From positions 3,968,001-4,032,000 of the forward strand of contig NZ_CP009555.1 in the NCBI RefSeq assembly GCF_000959365.1: a DNA stretch of 64,000 nt, given 5' to 3'. The first letter of the stretch is position 1. Each line of letters starts with the position of its first letter. Made by a program: the position numbers and the translations under genes. The notes beneath the pieces were generated by a model, which was given only the letters and a program-made list of their open reading frames with translations, had not been told where the DNA came from and searched no databases. Shown in pieces: positions 26,925-35,866 of the stretch. The stretch comes from Burkholderia oklahomensis C6786. GTDB lineage: Bacteria; Pseudomonadota; Gammaproteobacteria; Burkholderiales; Burkholderiaceae.

Positions 26925-27299
26925 TCACTGAGAACGCGACGCCGGCGTGAGGAGGAAGTCCGCCCCGCCGCTGCCGCCGCCGCTCATGCTCGCCGCCGAT
27001 CCATAGAACGCCGGGATCTTCGTCTTGAACGAATCGAGATAGCGCGCGTACGCGATCGACGCCGCCTCGCCGATCATCGGCTGCGACGGCCCCGCGTCGC
27101 GGTTGCTCGCCTGCCATTCGAGCCACGTGTGCGTCGCATGGCCGATTTCCGATGCGGGGGGCGTCGCGCCTTGCGGCGATTGCGCGCGGGCGGCCCCCGC
27201 CGCGCCCGCGAGCGCCCCCGCCAGCGCGAGCGTTGCGCAAAGCGCGCGGCTGCGTCCAGGTCGGGCCGCGGCGGTCTTGGTGTGGTCATGCGTCGTCAT
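26925..27299 (-). CDS. DUF3613-domain protein in the Tad locus
   Basis: A 124-residue secreted protein with a signal peptide (ALCATLALAGALAGAAGAARA) and a DUF3613-like core (THTWLEWQASNRDAGPSQPM, AYARYLDSFKTKIP). The family occurs inside tad operons of Burkholderia and relatives and has no known function. It sits between tadD (21 bp upstream) and tadG (7 bp downstream) on the same strand, so it is almost certainly part of the pilus operon and is likely a periplasmic accessory factor. Confidence 0.85.
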   Translation of the reverse strand: MTTHDHTKTAAARPGRSRALCATLALAGALAGAAGAARAQSPQGATPPASEIGHATHTWLEWQASNRDAGPSQPMIGEAASIAYARYLDSFKTKIPAFYGSAASMSGGGSGGADFLLTPASRSQ

Positions 27300-27320
27300 G
27301 TCGGCTCCGTGTCACATCTG

Positions 27321-28313
27321 TCATTGCGAGAATCGCTGCAAGAGCGGCACCGTCGGCTCGAAGCTCGACGCGGATGCGGACGCCACGGGCGCGGGCGTCC
27401 CCGCGACGGCCGTTGCGCCCTTGCCGCCGGCCGCGCCAATCGAACTTGTCGCACTTGTCGCACTTGTCGCACTTGTCGCACTTGTCGCGCCCAACGTCCC
27501 GGCGCCGATCCCCGCCATATTGGCGCCGCCCGCCGCGCTCGCCGGGCCGGTCGCGTTCGGCGCGCCCGGACGCGCGAGCGCGCGCTGCCGCACGCGCGAC
27601 GCGGCCGCGATCTTCGTCGCGTCGTTGCGAATTTCCGTGCGCACCGCGGGCGCGAGCTTCAGCTGATTCATCAGGCCGAGCGCGTCGCGCGTCTGCCCCG
27701 TCGCGAGCAGGAAGAGCGCGAGGTTGCTCAGGATCTTCGGATTGTTCTGGTCGAGCTCGGCCGCCTTCATCAGCGGCACGCGCGCGCCCGCGACGTCGCC
27801 GCTGCGCATCCGCGCATAGGCGAGATCGGACAGCGTCAGCGAATCGGTCGGCGCAAGCGCCGTCGCCTGCGTGAGCGCCTGCGACGCGGCGTCGAAATCG
27901 CCCGACGCGCCGGACAGCAGGCCGAGCCCGCGATAGCCGCGCGCGGCGAGCGGCGTGTTCAGCAACTGCCTGTACGCAACCGTGCTCGCAGCCGCCTGAT
28001 CGGTCGCGCGCAGCGCGTCCGCACGCAGCAGGATCGTGTCCGGCGACGCGCCGTACTGCTTCTCGTACGCATCGATGTGCGCGAGCGATGCGTAATAGAG
28101 CCCTTGCGACTGCATCCGGCCGATCAGCCCGAGATACATGCCGGGCGTGTCGGGCGGCGCGTTCTTGTCGGCCGCGGCCTGCATCAGCGCCGCGCGCTCG
28201 GCCTGCGCGCCGATTCCGTATCCCGACTCCTTGAACGAGCCGCACGCGGCAAGCGACAGCGCAAGCATCGCGAGCGCCGCCGCCGTCATCGGAGAAAAGC
28301 TGCTTCGTCTCAT
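27321..28313 (-). CDS. tadD: TadD-like tetratricopeptide lipoprotein
   Basis: The 330-residue protein has a lipoprotein signal with lipobox SLAAC at Cys24 and a stack of tetratricopeptide-like helices (RGYRGLGLLSGASGDFDAAS, DNLA-type NNPKILSNLALFLLATGQTR). TadD proteins are lipoproteins that help the Tad secretin assemble or localise in the outer membrane. The C-terminal 80 residues are Ala/Gly/Ser/Thr-rich and contain a perfect TSA repeat encoded by a 9-bp tandem array. It lies 27 bp after tadC. The ATG at 28313 follows AAGGAACGAC. Confidence 0.9.
   Translation of the reverse strand: MRRSSFSPMTAAALAMLALSLAACGSFKESGYGIGAQAERAALMQAAADKNAPPDTPGMYLGLIGRMQSQGLYYASLAHIDAYEKQYGASPDTILLRADALRATDQAAASTVAYRQLLNTPLAARGYRGLGLLSGASGDFDAASQALTQATALAPTDSLTLSDLAYARMRSGDVAGARVPLMKAAELDQNNPKILSNLALFLLATGQTRDALGLMNQLKLAPAVRTEIRNDATKIAAASRVRQRALARPGAPNATGPASAAGGANMAGIGAGTLGATSATSATSATSATSSIGAAGGKGATAVAGTPAPVASASASSFEPTVPLLQRFSQ
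27445..27488 (-). repeat. 9-bp tandem repeat inside tadD
   Basis: Five head-to-tail copies of CTTGTCGCA as read on the plus strand (the last ends CG), encoding repeated Thr-Ser-Ala in the tadD C-terminal tail. Copy-number change keeps the frame. Confidence 0.95.
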
Positions 28314-28340
28314 GTCGTTCCTTCCTTCGTTGCGCGCCGG

Positions 28341-29360
28341 CTAACGGCGCGCGGCCGTGAGCGCGTGCGCCACGGCGAGCATTCCCGGCCCCGCCGTCAC
28401 GATGAAGAGCGCGGGCAGCAGCGTGACGATCATCACGCCCGTCATCTTCACGGTGAGGCGGCCGATCCGCTCGCGCAGCATCGCGCGCCGCACTTCGCGC
28501 AGCCGGTCGCCGAACTGCTTGAGCGGCTCCTGCACCGCGCCGCCGTGCTTGTCGACCTGGATCAGCAGGCGCACGATCGCGCGCAGATCCTCGTTGTCGA
28601 AGCTCGTCGCGAGGCGCTGCAGCGACTGCTCGCGCGTGCGGCCCGCGACGAACTGCCGCTGCGCGATCCCGAGTTCCGACGACAGCACGGGCAGCATCCC
28701 CTTGAAGTCGTTCGTGACGACCTGGATGCTCTGGTCGAGCGACAGCCCGACGCCCTGCAAGAGCCGCAGCATGTCGACGAGGAGCGGCATCTCGTCGACG
28801 ACGGACTGGCGGCGCGCGGCCGCGCGGCGGCGCACGTAGATCTTCGGCAGCATGAAGCCGACGATGACGGACAGCGCGACCCACGCGCTCAGATGCGTGG
28901 CGACCGTCTCGTCGCCGACGATCGCGACGGCGGCCGGCAGCGCGATCCCGCACGCGATCCGCGCGCTCAGGAAAATGCCGCGCGTGTGCGCGTCGACGTA
29001 CCCGCACTGCTCGAGCAGCATCCGGTCCTCGTCGGCGACGATCTGCTTGCCGAGCCGCGTATCCAGCAATCGCATCCCGAGCTTGCCCGCGCGGTCGAGC
29101 AACGTGGCGAAGCGCGGCCGGCGCTCGGCGGGCGCCGCATCCGCGGCGGGCGGACGCGCCGCGCCGGTCGCGGCCGCGGCGCCCGCCGTCGCCCGCGCGG
29201 CGGCCGCTTCCAGCGCGGCCGCGCGCTGGTCGAGCGCGTCGGCGAGCGTGCGGCCGGTGCGCTGCGCGAGCACGATCCGCATGATCGCGAGCACGGCGAG
29301 CATCAGCACGCCGAGTGCGCCGAGTGCGAGCGCGATTGCGCCGAGGCGGCTGGGATCCAT
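28341..29360 (-). CDS. tadC: Tad inner-membrane platform protein TadC
   Basis: TadC is one of two GspF-type membrane proteins that form the inner-membrane platform for Flp pilus assembly and couple the TadA ATPase to pilin insertion. The 339-residue product has an N-terminal membrane helix (IALALGALGVLMLAVLAIMR), an Ala-rich linker, a GspF/T2SF domain (VVDEMPLLVDMLRLLQGVGL, RAIVRLLIQVDKHGGAVQEP) and C-terminal helices (MTGVMIVTLLPALFIVTAGPG). The much longer open frame to 30335 is the shadow of tadB. The ATG at 29360 follows GAGGTGACGACG, 5 bp after the tadB stop. Confidence 0.95.
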   Translation of the reverse strand: MDPSRLGAIALALGALGVLMLAVLAIMRIVLAQRTGRTLADALDQRAAALEAAAARATAGAAAATGAARPPAADAAPAERRPRFATLLDRAGKLGMRLLDTRLGKQIVADEDRMLLEQCGYVDAHTRGIFLSARIACGIALPAAVAIVGDETVATHLSAWVALSVIVGFMLPKIYVRRRAAARRQSVVDEMPLLVDMLRLLQGVGLSLDQSIQVVTNDFKGMLPVLSSELGIAQRQFVAGRTREQSLQRLATSFDNEDLRAIVRLLIQVDKHGGAVQEPLKQFGDRLREVRRAMLRERIGRLTVKMTGVMIVTLLPALFIVTAGPGMLAVAHALTAARR

Positions 29361-29365
29361 CGTCG

Positions 29366-30376
29366 TCACCTCAATCGGGCGAGCCGGTACAGCCAGTAGC
29401 CGCCGGCGACTTGCAGAATGAACGCGAGATACACGAGCTGGCGCCCCGTCGGGTCGAGCCACATCGCGCTGAAGTACTTCGGATTCGTCGCGATCACGAA
29501 GCTGCCGATGCCGACGGGCAGCGCGCCGAGCACCCATGCCGACAGCCGCGTCTCCGCCGACATCGCGGCGAGCTCGCGCTCCGCCTGCTCGAGGTCGCGC
29601 ATGAAGACGGCCATCCGGTCGAGCATCACGTCCGCACGGCCGCCGTACTTGACCGACAGCCGCAGCACCGAGCCGACGAGCTCGAATTCCTTGATCCGGT
29701 AGAGCTCCGCGATGTAGACCATCGCGCGATCGATCTCGACGCCCGAGCGCAGCATCCGCGACACGTGATCGAGGCAGCCGCGCAGCGGCGCCTCGGTCGT
29801 CTGCAGCGTCGCCTGGAACGCGGCGGGCACGCTGTTGCCGAGCGTGACGAGCCGCACGATGCCGTCGAGGAACGACGGCAGTTGCCGGACGATCTGCAGG
29901 CGCCGCTTCTGCGTCCGCGACGCGAGCCAGAACAGCGCGAGCGTCGCCCCCGCGACGAGCGTCGCGACGGCGGCGAGCATGCCGCCGCGCAGGCCCGTCC
30001 ACAGCGTCGCGACGAACGTCGCCGCGGCGAGCAGGATCAGCGGGGTGCGAATCTCGGGCACGCCCGCGCGGTTCGATATGTTGAGCCACGCGTCGGCCGC
30101 GCGCTCGCGCCACCGCGCGAAACGATCGGCAGGCTTCGCGCCCGGCGCGCCGCCTGCCGTGCCCGCGGCGGACGCAGACGCGGCCGCGCGCGTCGACTCG
30201 CCCGCGAGCGGCGCCTTCGGCTGCGCGCCCGGGCGCGCGCCGGGCTCGAGCCGGCTGTCGATGTAGCGCGCCGCGTGCACGCGCTCCCGGGTCGCCTCGC
30301 CGCGCCGCCACAGCGCGAGCGCCGCCGCCGCGCACAAGAGCGCGAGAGCGAGCGCCCAGAGCGCCGCGCTAGACAT
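29366..30376 (-). CDS. tadB: Tad inner-membrane platform protein TadB
   Basis: A 336-residue GspF-type inner-membrane protein, partner of TadC. An N-terminal helix (LWALALALLCAAAALALWRR) and a helical pair around residues 90-150 precede the T2SF domain (LPSFLDGIVRLVTLGNSVPA, SVLRLSVKYGGRADVMLDRM), with two C-terminal helices (AWVLGALPVGIGSFVIATNP and MWLDPTGRQLVYLAFILQVA). The start overlaps the tadA end by 8 bp and the stop lies 5 bp before tadC, which indicates translational coupling in one operon. Confidence 0.95.
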   Translation of the reverse strand: MSSAALWALALALLCAAAALALWRRGEATRERVHAARYIDSRLEPGARPGAQPKAPLAGESTRAAASASAAGTAGGAPGAKPADRFARWRERAADAWLNISNRAGVPEIRTPLILLAAATFVATLWTGLRGGMLAAVATLVAGATLALFWLASRTQKRRLQIVRQLPSFLDGIVRLVTLGNSVPAAFQATLQTTEAPLRGCLDHVSRMLRSGVEIDRAMVYIAELYRIKEFELVGSVLRLSVKYGGRADVMLDRMAVFMRDLEQAERELAAMSAETRLSAWVLGALPVGIGSFVIATNPKYFSAMWLDPTGRQLVYLAFILQVAGGYWLYRLARLR

Positions 30377-31709
30377 TGAAGCCCCCGCCGCGGCCGAACG
30401 GCTCGCCGCCGAAGCCGCCGCCTGCGAGCGTCTGCCTGAAGCGCGCGAGCTTCGGCGAATGCGGATGGATGCCGAGCGATTCCCACGCGTCGATCTCTTC
30501 GCCGTCCGCGTTCACGCGCGGCTCGTAGCGATAGAGCTCCTGCGTCGCGATGATGTTGTCCGACAGTCCCGTCACTTCGGTGACCGACAGGATTCGCCGC
30601 CGCCCGTTCGACAGCCGCCCGATCTGCACGATGAAGTCGACCGCGTTGGAGATCTGCCGGCGCAGGCTCGATTCGGTGCCCTGGAAGCCCGCGAAGCCGG
30701 CCAGCATTTCGAGGCGATACAGGCATTCGCGCGGCGAGCTCGCGTGAATCGTGCCCATCGAACCGTCGTGGCCGGTGTTCATCGCCTGCATCATCTCGAG
30801 CACTTCGCCGCCGCGCACTTCGCCGACGATGATCCGGTCCGGCCGCATCCGCAGCGTGTTGCGCAGCAGGTCGCGGATCGACACGACGCCCGTGCCGTCG
30901 AAGCCGCCCGGCCGGCTCTCGAGCCGCACGACGTGCGGATGGTTGAGCGACAGCTCGGCCGTGTCCTCGATCGTGACGACGCGCTCGATTTCGGGAATGT
31001 GGAACGCGAGCGCGTTGAGGAGCGACGTCTTGCCGGAGCTCGTGCCGCCCGACACGAGGATGTTGCAGCGCGCGGCGACCGCGGCCTCGAGCAGCGTGCC
31101 GACCTCCTCGCTGAACGTGCCGTTCGCGAGCAGGTCGGCGGGCTTGAGCGGGTCCTTGCGGAACTTGCGGATCGACACGACCGGGCCGTCGATCGACAGC
31201 GGCTCGATCACGACGTTCACGCGCCCGCCGTCCGGCAGCCGCGCGTCGACCATCGGATTCGACTCGTCGAGACGGCGGCCGATCGGCGCGAGAATGCGCC
31301 GCACGATCCGCAGCAGATGCGCGTTGTCGGTGAAGCGCACCGGCAGCTTCGTCAGGATCCCGTGCTTCGACACGTATACGTCGCTGTAGCCGTTGATCAG
31401 GATGTCCTCGACGTGCGGATCGGCAAGCAGGTCCTCGATCGGCCCGAAGCCCGCGAGCTCCTTCGTCAGCGCCTCCGCGATCGCCCGCACTTCGTTTTCG
31501 TTGAGCGGAATGCGGCGCAGCCGCACGAAGCTGTCGATCTCGAGATCGACGAACTGGTTGATCGCCTGCCGCGACCAGCGCCCGAACTCCGCGCCCAGCT
31601 CCTCGATGCGCGTCAGAAGATGCTCGTGCGCAGCGTTCTTGATGTCGTGAAACTGCTGCGTTTGCGAGAACGGCGTCGCCCCGTCGGCAAATTGAATGTC
31701 GTGTGCCAT
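30369..31709 (-). CDS. tadA: Tad pilus assembly ATPase TadA (CpaF)
   Basis: TadA is the hexameric secretion ATPase that powers Flp pilus assembly at the inner membrane. The 446-residue protein has the N-terminal helical domain, the CpaF/VirB11-type signature (FGPIEDLLADPHVEDILING), Walker A GGTSSGKT at residues 221-228, an Asp box (ERVVTIEDTAELSLNHPHVV), Walker B/His box (LRMRPDRIIVGEVRGGEVLE, MNTGHDGSMGTIHASSPRE). All catalytic motifs are intact. It starts 3 bp after the tadZ stop and overlaps tadB by 8 bp. Confidence 0.97.
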   Translation of the reverse strand: MAHDIQFADGATPFSQTQQFHDIKNAAHEHLLTRIEELGAEFGRWSRQAINQFVDLEIDSFVRLRRIPLNENEVRAIAEALTKELAGFGPIEDLLADPHVEDILINGYSDVYVSKHGILTKLPVRFTDNAHLLRIVRRILAPIGRRLDESNPMVDARLPDGGRVNVVIEPLSIDGPVVSIRKFRKDPLKPADLLANGTFSEEVGTLLEAAVAARCNILVSGGTSSGKTSLLNALAFHIPEIERVVTIEDTAELSLNHPHVVRLESRPGGFDGTGVVSIRDLLRNTLRMRPDRIIVGEVRGGEVLEMMQAMNTGHDGSMGTIHASSPRECLYRLEMLAGFAGFQGTESSLRRQISNAVDFIVQIGRLSNGRRRILSVTEVTGLSDNIIATQELYRYEPRVNADGEEIDAWESLGIHPHSPKLARFRQTLAGGGFGGEPFGRGGGFNV

Positions 31710-31712
31710 CTC

Positions 31713-32951
31713 TTACGACCGCTTGGAGGTGGGTTGAATGAAGCGCCTGAGCGCGGAAAGACCGCCCGCCGCGCGCGACCCGGCGGCCCCCGTGCCGCCC
31801 GACACGCGTTCGACGAGCGGCTCGAGCGCGCGCACGTACGGGTCGCGCTCGGCAACGTCCACGATCAGCTTGCCCTGATTGGCCGCATGCCCGATCGGCA
31901 CGCGCCGCGACGGCAACGTCGCGGCGAGCCCGAGGCCGAGGCGCTCGGCGATCTGCGCGGGCGACAAGCCGAGCGCCGGATCGTATTGGTTGACGACGAG
32001 ACGCACGTTGCCCGTGTCGACGCCCGCGTCGCGCAGCGACTCGAGCAGCTCGACCGCCGACACGACGGACGCGACGCCCTGGTCGCACAGGAGCCACGAT
32101 TCGTCGGCCGCGCACGCGGTCTGCGCGACGAAGTCGCGGTTCGAGAAGCCGCCCAGGTCGATGATCTGATAGTCGAAGAACGCGCGCAGGCGGTTCAGCA
32201 GACCAACGCAAGACGCGTACGACACGTCGCGCAGCCCGGCGAGATTCGGCGGCAGCGACGTCAGCGCGACGCCGCTCGAATGGCGCGCGAGCGCCGTGTT
32301 GACGAAGGTCCGGTCGAAGCGGCGCAGGTTGCGCACCGCCTCGACGAAATCGACTTCGCAGCGCGTGTTCAGGTACAGCGCGCCGTCGCCCGCCGGCAGC
32401 CCGAGATCGACGAGCGCCGTCTGCCGTCCCTGCGTGGCCGAGCGCTTCTGCAGCAGCACCGACAGGTTCGCGGCGAGCGTGCTCGCGCCCATCCCGGCGC
32501 GCGCGCCGAGGAGCGCGATCAGCTTGCCGTGGCGGCTCGGCTGCTCGCCGACGTGATCGAGGAGCCCGCGCGTGATCCGCAGCGCGTCCTCGGCGGGCGC
32601 GGAAAAGTCGATGAAGTCGCGCACGCCCGCGCGCAGCGCGGCGAGCGCGCTCTCCGGCTCCGCGATCGAGCCGAGCGCGACGATCGGCAGCCCGGGATGC
32701 GACAGGCGCACCGCGGCCGCCGCGGCGCTCGCCGCCTGCGCGTGGCCGCCCGAGAAGTCGACGAAGACGAGCACCGGATTGAGCCCGGCGATCCGCTGCG
32801 CGAGCGCGGTCGGTTCGAGCGGCGCGGCCTCGACGGCGCCCGCCGAGACGAGCGTCTGCGCGAGCCAGCCCACGTGTTCGCCGAGAGGCGACGCGCAGAC
32901 GAAGTAGTCGGTGACGGCGGGCTCAGCCAAAGATTGTGTTCTCGCGTTCAT
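31713..32951 (-). CDS. tadZ: pilus assembly ATPase-like localisation protein TadZ (CpaE)
   Basis: TadZ/CpaE proteins are ParA/MinD-related factors that place the Tad machine, often at a cell pole. The 412-residue product has an N-terminal atypical receiver domain (VLVFVDFSGGHAQAASAAAA, residues 1-130) and a MinD-like domain with a deviant P-loop (LLGARAGMGASTLAANLSVL), in which the usual signature Lys of GKGG is absent, plus DYQIIDLGGF as Walker B. TadZ proteins with such altered P-loops are known to be weak or inactive ATPases. It lies 60 bp after rcpA on the same strand, and tadA starts 3 bp later. Confidence 0.9.
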   Translation of the reverse strand: MNARTQSLAEPAVTDYFVCASPLGEHVGWLAQTLVSAGAVEAAPLEPTALAQRIAGLNPVLVFVDFSGGHAQAASAAAAAVRLSHPGLPIVALGSIAEPESALAALRAGVRDFIDFSAPAEDALRITRGLLDHVGEQPSRHGKLIALLGARAGMGASTLAANLSVLLQKRSATQGRQTALVDLGLPAGDGALYLNTRCEVDFVEAVRNLRRFDRTFVNTALARHSSGVALTSLPPNLAGLRDVSYASCVGLLNRLRAFFDYQIIDLGGFSNRDFVAQTACAADESWLLCDQGVASVVSAVELLESLRDAGVDTGNVRLVVNQYDPALGLSPAQIAERLGLGLAATLPSRRVPIGHAANQGKLIVDVAERDPYVRALEPLVERVSGGTGAAGSRAAGGLSALRRFIQPTSKRS

Positions 32952-33011
32952 ATTGAAGCGTTCCGGTTGCGCGCCGCGTCGCGGCGCTCGCGCTGTCGAT
33001 GCGGCACACGC

Positions 33012-34337
33012 TCATTTCGAGAACCCCGGTCCCGCGTCCGGCGACAGCGCGCCGCCGAGATACGACCGCCATACGGGCCCGTCGCGCTGCTCGGACAGCT
33101 CGCCGGGCGTCGCGGGCAGCGACGCGTTCTTCGCGATCGGCGCGACGAGATGCGGCGTCACGATGATCACGAGCTCCTTGTCGTTCTGCTGATAACTGAG
33201 GTGCTTGAAGAACGTGCCGATGATCGGCAGATCGCCGAGGAACGGCACCTTGTCGACGTTCGACGTCGTCTCGCGATCGATCAGGCCGCCGATCACGAAG
33301 CTCTCGCCGTCGCCGAGCTCGACCGTCGTGTCCGCGCGGCGCGTCGTGAGCGCGGGCACCGTCACGCCGTTGATCGTGATCGAATGGACGAAGTCGAGCT
33401 GACTCGATTCCGGCGCGACCTTGAGCGCGATCCGGCGCGGGCTCAGCACGGTCGGCGTCAGCGTGAGGCCGACGCCGTACGGCTTCCAGTCGATCGAGAT
33501 CGTGCCGAGCGACTGCGGCACCGGCACAGGAATCTCGCCGCCCGCGAGGAAGCTCGCGCTCTGCCCGGACAGCGCGACGAGCGTCGGCTGCGCGAGCACG
33601 CGCGCGAGGTTGTTCGCCTCGAGGATCGACAGGTCGGCGAAGAGGCCGCGCGTCGCCGAGCCGACGACGAGATTGAACGCGGACGAGATCGGGATGTTCG
33701 CCGACACCGACATCGACGGCGTCGCTCCGCCCGTCACCGACGCGAGGCCGCTCGGCGCGAACGCGCCGAACGTGAAGCCGTTGTTCTGCTTGAAGAAGTT
33801 GAGGCCCGCCTGCTTGAGCACCGAGCGGCTGAATTCGACGACGCGCACGTCGACCTGCACGACGTTCTTGCCGCCGACCGTCGACGCGTCGACGACGCCG
33901 CCGTCCTTGCCCGCCATCCCCTTGCCGAGCGCGAGCGCGCGCGCATGCGCGTCGAGCGTCGCGGCCGAGCCGGACACGACCGCCGTGCCGCCGTACGCCT
34001 TCACGCTCGGCGAGCCGCCGTCGAGCAGCGCGCGCGCGGCGCCGCTCACGACGTTGACCGTGTAGACGGCCGGCTCGTCGCGGCCGCGCTCCCACACCAT
34101 CAGGCTCGTCGAGCCGGCCGCCTTCGCGACGAGCAGCACGCTTCCGCGCCCGCCCTTCACGACGAGCACGTCGGCGACGTTCGGATCGCCGACCGCGACC
34201 CGCTGCACGTTGCGGCCGACCGAAACCTGCCGCTGCGCGCCCGTCGCGAGCTCGATCGTCCCCATCTCCGCCGCCCGCGCGGCGAACGACAGCAACACGC
34301 CGAACGCCATCGCCAATGCAATCAGTCTATTTTTCAT
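33012..34337 (-). CDS. rcpA: Tad outer-membrane secretin RcpA (CpaC)
   Basis: RcpA forms the outer-membrane channel through which the Flp pilus leaves the cell. The 441-residue protein has a signal peptide (LIALAMAFGVLLSFAARAAE), an N-terminal pilus/BON-type domain (VQRVAVGDPNVADVLVVKGG), and a secretin domain (VVQVDVRVVEFSRSVLKQAG, ARVLAQPTLVALSGQSASFL, GGEIPVPVPQSLGTISIDWK, VPFLGDLPIIGTFFKHLSYQ, ELVIIVTPHLVAP). The secretin signature is complete. It is 63 bp downstream of rcpC. No rcpB/CpaD gene is present beside it. Confidence 0.95.
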   Translation of the reverse strand: MKNRLIALAMAFGVLLSFAARAAEMGTIELATGAQRQVSVGRNVQRVAVGDPNVADVLVVKGGRGSVLLVAKAAGSTSLMVWERGRDEPAVYTVNVVSGAARALLDGGSPSVKAYGGTAVVSGSAATLDAHARALALGKGMAGKDGGVVDASTVGGKNVVQVDVRVVEFSRSVLKQAGLNFFKQNNGFTFGAFAPSGLASVTGGATPSMSVSANIPISSAFNLVVGSATRGLFADLSILEANNLARVLAQPTLVALSGQSASFLAGGEIPVPVPQSLGTISIDWKPYGVGLTLTPTVLSPRRIALKVAPESSQLDFVHSITINGVTVPALTTRRADTTVELGDGESFVIGGLIDRETTSNVDKVPFLGDLPIIGTFFKHLSYQQNDKELVIIVTPHLVAPIAKNASLPATPGELSEQRDGPVWRSYLGGALSPDAGPGFSK

Positions 34338-34400
34338 CGTGTCGGAAACCGGCGCGAGCCGGCCCTCTCCCTGCCGTCATTGTTCGAATCAACTTGTCGG

Positions 34401-35312
34401 TCAATAGGCGACCGTTTCGGCTCGCCCGCCCCGGATCACTTCGATGCTGCCTCCTGCGCGCGGCGCGGCCGCCACCTGCGCGCCCCGCGGCGCGGCCGCA
34501 CGCGGCCCCGGCGCCGGCGCGCCGCCGCTGCCCGACAGCTCGCTCAGCACGAGCCCCGCCGCCGCCTGGTTCGACGGCCCCGCGCCGCCGGATGCGCGCA
34601 CGGCGACCGTCTGCGCGGCGACGTCTTCGTCGCGCGGGCTGCGCAGCGCGAGCACGAGCCGTCCGCTCGCTTCGGCGAGCGTCAGCGCGTCGACCTGCGC
34701 GGTCGGCACCGCCAGCACCGCGGTGCGCGCGCCCGCGCCCGTCGGGCCCGGCGTGCCGTCGCGATCGGCCGTCGCGTCGCCGAACGACAGCACGCGCACC
34801 CGCGACAGCAGCAGCCGCGCCTGCGATTGCGAGATTTCCGAGCCGGTCGTGCCGAAGCTGCTTTCGCGCTTCATGTTCACGAACACGTCGACGAAGTTGC
34901 CGGGACGCAGCCGGTTGCCGACCGCGTTCGTGTCGTCGACCTTGATCGCGACCGCGCGCTCGCCCGGCGCGATCTGGTCGGCGAGCCCCGACATCAGTTC
35001 GTTTTCGAGCACAGGCGCCTGCGCGACGATGTCGCTCGCCGGGATGCGGCCCGTGACGAGCGCCGGATTCGAGAACGCGCCGGCGATCGACGCCGGCATC
35101 TGCTGCACCTTCAGCGCGTCGGCTGGAATCGGCTGCCCCGTCGGCAGCGCGCGCGTCGCGACGACGACGGGCACCACCGCCGTCGCGACGGCGGTCGCGG
35201 CGCTCGGCGCGGCGGGCGCCGGCTTGCGCCCGAGCAGCCACGCGTAAATGCCGAGCAGGATCGCGATCCCGATCAGCAACCCCGCGATGATCTTGGTCAG
35301 ATGATTGGCCAT
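34401..35312 (-). CDS. rcpC: Flp pilus assembly protein RcpC (CpaB)
   Basis: A 303-residue protein with one N-terminal membrane helix (IIAGLLIGIAILLGIYAWLL), an SAF domain (VVVATRALPTGQPIPADALK) and a CpaB-type C-terminal half (ERAVAIKVDDTNAVGNRLRP, GNFVDVFVNMKRESSFGTTG). RcpC sits in the periplasm with the secretin and may contact peptidoglycan. The last 60 residues are Ala/Gly/Pro-rich. It lies between tadE (86 bp upstream) and rcpA. Confidence 0.95.
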   Translation of the reverse strand: MANHLTKIIAGLLIGIAILLGIYAWLLGRKPAPAAPSAATAVATAVVPVVVATRALPTGQPIPADALKVQQMPASIAGAFSNPALVTGRIPASDIVAQAPVLENELMSGLADQIAPGERAVAIKVDDTNAVGNRLRPGNFVDVFVNMKRESSFGTTGSEISQSQARLLLSRVRVLSFGDATADRDGTPGPTGAGARTAVLAVPTAQVDALTLAEASGRLVLALRSPRDEDVAAQTVAVRASGGAGPSNQAAAGLVLSELSGSGGAPAPGPRAAAPRGAQVAAAPRAGGSIEVIRGGRAETVAY

Positions 35313-35398
35313 GGTTGTTATCAGTGCAGCGGCGAAAGAAGTCGTGGAAGAAAGCCGCGCCGGCTGGCGGCGCGGCGGCCCGGCCTAGTCGATCACGT

Positions 35399-35866
35399 TC
35401 ATATGATGTTCGTCGGGTTGATCTGCACCGTCGCCTGGCTCGTCAGCGTCGTCGGCAGCACGGCGTTGAAGAGCGCGACCGTCGGCACGAGCGGATTGGC
35501 CGCATACGGATACGTGACCGTCACCTGGATGCAGTACATCGTCGAATCGTACGAGCACGTGAAATTCTGCGAGGTCGAGCACGTCGCGCCCGTCAGCCAG
35601 CCCGTCAGATTGCTCGCGGCCGTGCATGCTGCCGCGGCGCGCAGGCCGAGCGCCGCCGACTGCGTCTGCGCGACCTGGTAGTTGAGCGCCGCGCGCGCGC
35701 CCTCGGTCGCGGCGAGCGTCAGGCTCTGCTGCGCGGCGAAGATCATGCCGTACGTGACGATTCCGTAGAGGACCATGAAGAAGACGGGGAACAGGATCGC
35801 GAATTCGATCGCGGTCGCGCCGCGCTGGAAGCGCCGCGGCCGCAACCGTCCGAGCGCGCGCTTCAT
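35399..35866 (-). CDS. tadE: TadE-like pseudopilin
   Basis: A 155-residue minor pilin-like protein of the Tad system. The Arg-rich N-terminus leads to a TadE motif, QRGATAIEFAILFPVFFMVL, where the Gly-Ala... Glu pattern marks the prepilin peptidase site and the hydrophobic helix; the periplasmic part has four cysteines (two near ATCSTSQNFTC). The start at 35866 follows ACCGGAGGCACGCG and overlaps the tadV stop by 4 bp, giving translational coupling to its own peptidase gene. Confidence 0.9.
   Translation of the reverse strand: MKRALGRLRPRRFQRGATAIEFAILFPVFFMVLYGIVTYGMIFAAQQSLTLAATEGARAALNYQVAQTQSAALGLRAAAACTAASNLTGWLTGATCSTSQNFTCSYDSTMYCIQVTVTYPYAANPLVPTVALFNAVLPTTLTSQATVQINPTNII

Noticed and set aside
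30459..35681. Very long plus-strand open frame of 1740 codons across the Tad genes
   Set aside because: It is antisense to tadA, tadZ, rcpA and rcpC, all well-supported genes. Its product is Arg/Ala/His-rich with no domain, as expected from antisense frames in GC-rich DNA.
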